From Paracoccus beibuensis (lineage in GTDB: Bacteria > Pseudomonadota > Alphaproteobacteria > Rhodobacterales > Rhodobacteraceae): 64,000 bases of DNA. A program made the position numbers and the translations under genes. How positions within the stretch are numbered: position 1 is the stretch's first letter; each line of letters opens with the position of its first letter. This document shows positions 59,912 to 64,000 of this stretch, piece by piece. The stretch covers positions 1 through 64,000 of the forward strand of contig NZ_JAOTBD010000009.1 of assembly GCF_026162625.1 (NCBI RefSeq), given 5' to 3'. Below the pieces are notes generated by a model that searched no databases, was not told the origin of the DNA, and worked only from the letters and a program-made list of their open reading frames with translations.

Positions 59912-60930
59912 GCGATCTTCTGAACGTGCGGGACCTGCGCGTGACCTTCCCCATCCGGCGCGAGGGCGCCCTGCCTTGGGCCAAGCCCCAGCCGCTGCAG
60001 GCCGTGGCCGGCGTCGACTTCACCCTGCGGCCCGGAGAGACGCTTGGCGTGGTGGGCGAATCGGGTTGCGGGAAATCGACGCTGGCCCGCGCGCTGATCG
60101 GGCTGGTGCCAGCCACGGGACAGGCCGAATGGATCGACGGCCGTGACCTGCTGGCGATGACGCCGCGCCAGATGATGGCCTATCGCAGCGACATCCAGAT
60201 GGTCTTCCAGGACCCACTGGCCAGCCTCAACCCGCGCATGACCGTGGGCCAGATCATCGCCGAACCCCTGACCACCCACCGCCCGGAACTAGGCCGGGTC
60301 GAGGTCAAGGAACGGGTGCGCGCGATGATGGACAAGGTCGGCCTGCTGCCCAACCAGATCAACCGCTATCCGCATGAATTCAGCGGCGGGCAATGCCAGC
60401 GCATCGGCATCGCCCGCGCCCTCATCGTCCAGCCGAGGCTGATCATCTGCGACGAACCGGTATCGGCGCTGGACGTGTCGATCCAGGCGCAGGTCATCAA
60501 CCTGCTGATCCGCCTGCAGAACGAGCTGGGCCTGTCGCTGATCTTCATTGCACATGACCTGTCGGTGGTGAAACATATCAGCAACCGCGTGATGGTCCTC
60601 TATCTGGGCAGGGTGATGGAGATCGCATCCTCGGAAAAGCTTTACGGCAATCCGCAGCATCCTTATACGCAGGCGCTGCTGTCGGCGGTGCCCGTCCCCG
60701 ACCCCACGGTGGAAACGGCGAAAACCATCGTGCCGCTGGCTGGCGACCTGCCCTCGCCCATGAACCCGCCATCGGGTTGCGTCTTCCGCACCCGCTGCCC
60801 GCGGGCGCAGGCCCGCTGCGCCGCCGAGGTGCCGGAACTGCAGGGCGATGATCACGGCGTCGCCTGCCATTTTCCCGGCCCCCTGACCGAGGCCGAGATC
60901 GCCCACGCCCGCCGCCACGAGGCTGCCTGA
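59908..60930 (+). CDS. Oligopeptide ABC ATPase F
   Basis: The 340-residue second ATPase has Walker A GESGCGKSTL, signature FSGGQCQRIGIARAL, Walker B LIICDEPVSALDVSIQ and the same cysteine-containing C-terminus (CVFRTRCPRAQARC). It completes the importer. Next gene begins 1 base after the stop. Confidence 0.93.
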   Translation: MSDLLNVRDLRVTFPIRREGALPWAKPQPLQAVAGVDFTLRPGETLGVVGESGCGKSTLARALIGLVPATGQAEWIDGRDLLAMTPRQMMAYRSDIQMVFQDPLASLNPRMTVGQIIAEPLTTHRPELGRVEVKERVRAMMDKVGLLPNQINRYPHEFSGGQCQRIGIARALIVQPRLIICDEPVSALDVSIQAQVINLLIRLQNELGLSLIFIAHDLSVVKHISNRVMVLYLGRVMEIASSEKLYGNPQHPYTQALLSAVPVPDPTVETAKTIVPLAGDLPSPMNPPSGCVFRTRCPRAQARCAAEVPELQGDDHGVACHFPGPLTEAEIAHARRHEAA

Positions 60931-60931
60931 C

Positions 60932-62779
60932 ATGCCGCCCGACGCGCCGTCACCGAACTTCTCGGCGCGTTGGGCGGCGCTGAAGAATATTCCGCCCTTT
61001 CTGGCCATGGTCTGGCGGGCCAGTCCCCGCCTGACCGTCGCCATGATCCTGCTGCGTCTGGCGCGGGCGCTGATGCCGGTCGCCATGCTGTGGGTCGGCA
61101 AGCTGATCATCGACCGGGTCGTGGCGCTGTCGGCCTCCGGAGGCCCGGACACGCTGGCGGGCTGGTGGGACAGCGGGCTGGGCCATCCGCTGATCGGCCT
61201 TGTGCTGCTGGAGCTGGCGCTGGCGGTGGCGCAGGACATCCTGGGGCGGCTGGTCAGCTATACCGATGCGCTGCTGCAGGAAAAGCTGGTCATCGACATC
61301 TCCATCCGGCTGATGGATCACGCGGCGGGGCTGGACCTTGCCAGCTTCGAGGACGCCTCGTTCCAGGACCGGCTGGATCGGGCGCGCCGCCAGACCATGG
61401 GCCGCATCCCGCTGCTGAACCAGATCATGCAGCAGATGCAGGACGTGATCACCGTTCTCAGCTTTGCGGTCGGCCTGCTGATCTACAACCCGTGGCTGGT
61501 CGTGTTGCTGGCGCTGGCGCTGATCCCGTCTCTGTTCGGCGAAATGCACTTCAACGCCCGCACCTATGCCCTGAACCACGCCCGCGCAGCGGACCGTCGC
61601 GAACGCGACTATCTGCGGATGATCGCCGCCACCGCGGAAACCGCGAAAGAGGTCAAGATCTTCGGCCTGTCGCCCTGGCTGCGTGACCGCTACCTGACGC
61701 TGGCCCGCCGCTTCTATGTCGAGAACCGGGCGATCCAGCGCAGGCAGCTGTCGGTCATGGCGGTTCTGACGACGCTGGGGACACTGGCCTACTACGGCGC
61801 CTTCCTATGGATCGTCGCGCGCACGCTGACGGGGCAGCTGTCCATCGGCGATCTGACCTTCCTGTCGGGCAGCTTCCTGCGCCTGCGCGGCCTGCTGGAG
61901 GGGCTGCTGTCCAGCTTTTCCAGCATGGCGGGGCAAGCCATGTATCTGGACGACCTGTTCGAGTTCTTCACCGCCGTGCCCGCCATCGCCTCGCCGGCCA
62001 ACCCCCGTCCGATCCCGCAGCCCATCGCGCAGGGCTTCAGGTTCGAAAATGTGGGCTTTCGCTACCCCGGCCGGAATGACTGGGCCGTCCGCCACATGAC
62101 ACTGGACCTGCGGGCGGGCGAAACCGTCGCGCTGGTGGGCGAGAACGGCGCCGGCAAGACGACGATCGTCAAACTGCTGGCGCGCCTCTACGATCCCGAC
62201 GAAGGGCGCATCACGCTGGATGGGCACGACCTGCGGGACTATGACCTGGACCAGTTGCGCGCGACGGTCGGCGTGATCTTTCAGGACTTCGTGCGCTATG
62301 CCGTCACGGCGGCCGAGAACATCGCCATCGGCAGGATCGAGGCGCGGGACGACCGGCCACGCATCGTGTCCTCGGCCGAACGCGCGCTGGCGGACCAGGT
62401 CATCGCCAAGCTGCCGCAGGGATACGACCAGATGGTCGGCAAGCGCTTTGCCCGCGGGTTGGACCTGTCGGGCGGCGAATGGCAGAAACTGGCCATCGCC
62501 CGCGCCTATATGCGCGACGCGCAGCTGCTGGTGCTGGACGAACCCACCGCAGCACTGGACGCCCGGGCCGAGTTCGAGGTTTTTCAGCGGTTCCGCGACC
62601 TGACGCAGGGGCGGACGGCGCTGCTGATCTCTCACCGCTTTTCCAGCGTGCGCATGGCCGACCGGATCATCGTGCTGGAGGGCGGCCGCGTTCAGGACCA
62701 GGGCAGCCATGACGAACTGGTGTCGCGCCCCGGCCGCTATGCCGAGCTGTTCGAGTTGCAGGCGCGGGGATATCGCTGA
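60932..62779 (+). CDS. ABC exporter, fused permease-ATPase
   Basis: The 615-residue half-transporter has six transmembrane helices (about 25-330) and a C-terminal ATPase with Walker A GENGAGKTTIV, signature LSGGEWQKLAIARAY and Walker B LLVLDEPTAALDARAE. It resembles MsbA/lipid-drug type exporters that dimerise. It is 1 base behind the peptide importer and so may be co-transcribed; the substrate is unknown. Confidence 0.92.
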   Translation: MPPDAPSPNFSARWAALKNIPPFLAMVWRASPRLTVAMILLRLARALMPVAMLWVGKLIIDRVVALSASGGPDTLAGWWDSGLGHPLIGLVLLELALAVAQDILGRLVSYTDALLQEKLVIDISIRLMDHAAGLDLASFEDASFQDRLDRARRQTMGRIPLLNQIMQQMQDVITVLSFAVGLLIYNPWLVVLLALALIPSLFGEMHFNARTYALNHARAADRRERDYLRMIAATAETAKEVKIFGLSPWLRDRYLTLARRFYVENRAIQRRQLSVMAVLTTLGTLAYYGAFLWIVARTLTGQLSIGDLTFLSGSFLRLRGLLEGLLSSFSSMAGQAMYLDDLFEFFTAVPAIASPANPRPIPQPIAQGFRFENVGFRYPGRNDWAVRHMTLDLRAGETVALVGENGAGKTTIVKLLARLYDPDEGRITLDGHDLRDYDLDQLRATVGVIFQDFVRYAVTAAENIAIGRIEARDDRPRIVSSAERALADQVIAKLPQGYDQMVGKRFARGLDLSGGEWQKLAIARAYMRDAQLLVLDEPTAALDARAEFEVFQRFRDLTQGRTALLISHRFSSVRMADRIIVLEGGRVQDQGSHDELVSRPGRYAELFELQARGYR

Positions 62780-62789
62780 GGGAGGAAGG

Positions 62790-62866
62790 TGGTACCGCCT
62801 GCCCGTCTCGAACGGGCGACCTCTAGATCCACAATCTAGCGCTCTAACCAACTGAGCTAAGGCGGC
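62790..62866 (-). tRNA. tRNA-His (anticodon GTG), no encoded G-1
   Basis: The minus strand reads GCCGCCT-TA-GCTC with anticodon loop TTGTGGA (GTG), T arm CGCCCGTTCGAGACGGGCA and a 3' end GGTACCA. Position 73 is A, the base before G1 is T, and G1 pairs with U72, the unusual form described for alphaproteobacterial tRNA-His. It has an encoded CCA. Confidence 0.93.
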
Positions 62867-62967
62867 ACAGGGCGGTTCTTTAGACCTGCCGCGCACCTGT
62901 TGCAAGCCCCGCTTGCCGCGAAAATGCACCCGCGCTACAGAAAGTTCTGACGCGAAAGGACAGGCTC

Positions 62968-63183
62968 ATGGGTATCAACAGCGAAAGCGACGTTTCGGCC
63001 AACATCCAGATCGGGCCTACCGATCAGGGAATGGTCCGCATCTATGTTCAGGGCGACGGGATCGACCTGCCGATGGATTTCGACCCCGAAGAGGCCGTGG
63101 AGATCGCCGAGGAGCTGATGGCCGCAGCCGATGCGGCGCGCGCCACGGACAGCGGCGGCAAGCCTAAAAGGCCCCGGCGCTGA
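62968..63183 (+). CDS. Small conserved acidic protein (DUF6324-like)
   Basis: The 71-residue protein (MGINSESDVSANIQIGPTDQ, then VQGDGIDLPMDFDPEEAVEI) resembles a small Rhodobacterales family of unknown function, with an acidic helical end and a lysine/arginine-rich tail. Its last 20 bases overlap the convergent mmcB end. GAAAGGA lies upstream of the ATG at 62968. Confidence 0.6.
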   Translation: MGINSESDVSANIQIGPTDQGMVRIYVQGDGIDLPMDFDPEEAVEIAEELMAAADAARATDSGGKPKRPRR

Positions 63184-63649
63184 TCCCGTCAGGGTCGCAG
63201 AGCCCCTGCAGACGCAGGGCGGCGGCGCGGGCGAAGTCACGCTGGACCTTGGTTCGACGCGCGCCCGCCAGCCGCGTCTCGGGACCCATGCGGACCAGTT
63301 CAGCGCCAAAGGCGTCGGCCTGGATCAGGCCGGTATCCTCGGGCAGAAGCTCGACCGGGAAGTCGGCGTCGACCGCCCAGAAATAGCGGTCGCACCATTC
63401 CAGATACCCCTGCCACTTCCGGTCCGAACGGAAATCGGCGCGCCCGCTCTTGCATTCGACGATCCACAGCTCACCCTTGGGACCAAGGCTGATCAGGTCG
63501 ACCCGCAGCCCGCGAGCCGGCACGAACTCGGTCAGCACGGCGTGGTTCATGCTGCGAAGAAGCCGCCCGCAGCCGCGCGCAAGGCGCTGGCCGGGCATCG
63601 GCGGCAGGATGTCGGTCGGCTGGTGCAACATGACGGCAGGATAGAACAC
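63164..63649 (-). CDS. mmcB: MmcB-family DNA repair protein
   Basis: The 161-residue protein has a PD-(D/E)xK-type nuclease core (LRVDLISLGPKGELWIVECK, D and E-x-K) and conserved KWQGYLEWCDRYFWAVDADF, as in Caulobacter MmcB, a factor for DNA damage tolerance. The first ATG (63649) or the one six codons in could be used. Its 3' end overlaps the previous gene. Confidence 0.85.
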   Translation of the reverse strand: MFYPAVMLHQPTDILPPMPGQRLARGCGRLLRSMNHAVLTEFVPARGLRVDLISLGPKGELWIVECKSGRADFRSDRKWQGYLEWCDRYFWAVDADFPVELLPEDTGLIQADAFGAELVRMGPETRLAGARRTKVQRDFARAAALRLQGLCDPDGISAGAF

Positions 63650-63728
63650 ACCGGGAACGACCGCAAGGCGACTTGCCGCTTCGGGACGGCGCGTATAGCG
63701 TCCCGCGACACCAACAAAGGAGTTTCAG

Positions 63729-64000
63729 ATGAGCGACATCAAACGGATAGGCACCGGCCCGCGCATGAGCCAGGCGGTCATTGCCAACGGCTTCGTCTTC
63801 CTGGCCGGACAGGTCGGAGAGCCCGGCACCCCCGTCGCCGACCAGACCCGCGCGGTCCTGTCGCAGATCGACGACCTGCTCGCGCAGGCCGGCACCGACA
63901 AGACGCGCATCGTGTCGGCACAGGTCTGGGTCGCCGACATGGCCGACTTCGCCGAGATGAACGCCGTCTGGGACGCCTGGGTGCCGCAGGGCCACACGCC
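63729..64000 (+). CDS. RidA-family protein, 3' end outside window
   Basis: The visible 90 residues start MSDIKRIGTGPRMSQAVIAN and contain GFVFLAGQVG and AQVWVADMADFAEMNAVWD, RidA/YjgF-family signatures; these deaminate reactive enamines or imines. The substrate-binding arginine expected near the C-terminus is beyond the edge. AAAGGAG precedes the ATG at 63729. Confidence 0.88.
   Translation, partial: MSDIKRIGTGPRMSQAVIANGFVFLAGQVGEPGTPVADQTRAVLSQIDDLLAQAGTDKTRIVSAQVWVADMADFAEMNAVWDAWVPQGHT

Overview
The window is a high-GC alphaproteobacterial chromosome segment. Gene content and order (sdhCDAB, mch-mcl2, mdh, sucCD-sucAB-lpdA; single LolC/E permease; no encoded G-1 on tRNA-His) point to Rhodobacterales, most like Paracoccus. 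This is inferred from family knowledge, not from a database search.

Left accessory region (1 to about 10.6 kb): the start of an IS3-type element at the edge, an intact type I restriction R subunit, a broken gene directly behind it, degenerate IS66 and IS5 pieces, a lone polysaccharide-export ABC permease whose 3' end abuts IS debris, an IS3 copy with perfect 27-bp ends but a dead orfB, a holin-like phage remnant and a decayed IS407-type IS3 element.

Central metabolic block (10.6-34.4 kb): a PhoD-like phosphatase with a damaged 5' end; the succinate dehydrogenase operon on the minus strand (sdhC-sdhD-sdhA-two lipoproteins-sulfotransferase-sdhB); ethylmalonyl-CoA pathway genes mch and mcl2 with nnrU-like and DUF1737 genes; a TauE-type permease; then on the plus strand mdh, a periplasmic protein, sucC, sucD, a lipoprotein, sucA, sucB, two small genes, lpdA and a lytic transglycosylase; then a second transglycosylase (minus) and ssb. 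Together these encode the TCA steps 2-oxoglutarate to succinyl-CoA to succinate to fumarate, malate dehydrogenase, and acetyl-CoA assimilation. The upstream regions of sdhC and sucC share a pair of GTGATCAC palindromes exactly 21 bp apart, which I consider the best new regulatory candidate here.

Second accessory patch (34.4-38.0 kb), ending at tRNA-Gly(CCC): IS66 scraps, a 258-bp truncated copy of the IS3 element seen at 6.7 kb (same orientation, 28,653 bp away), a broken phage lysozyme, an uncharacterised membrane-anchored protein and a small cysteine-rich protein.

Right core region (38-64 kb): DUF1489, tig with a strong terminator, selD, PAP2 phosphatase, a c-type cytochrome, lolD-lolC, radA, cvpA, purF, NUDIX, purK-purE, DUF465, a TRAP permease pair without its binding protein, cobS-cobT-cobP, a five-gene oligopeptide ABC operon followed immediately by an ABC exporter, tRNA-His, a small conserved protein, mmcB and the start of a RidA-family gene.
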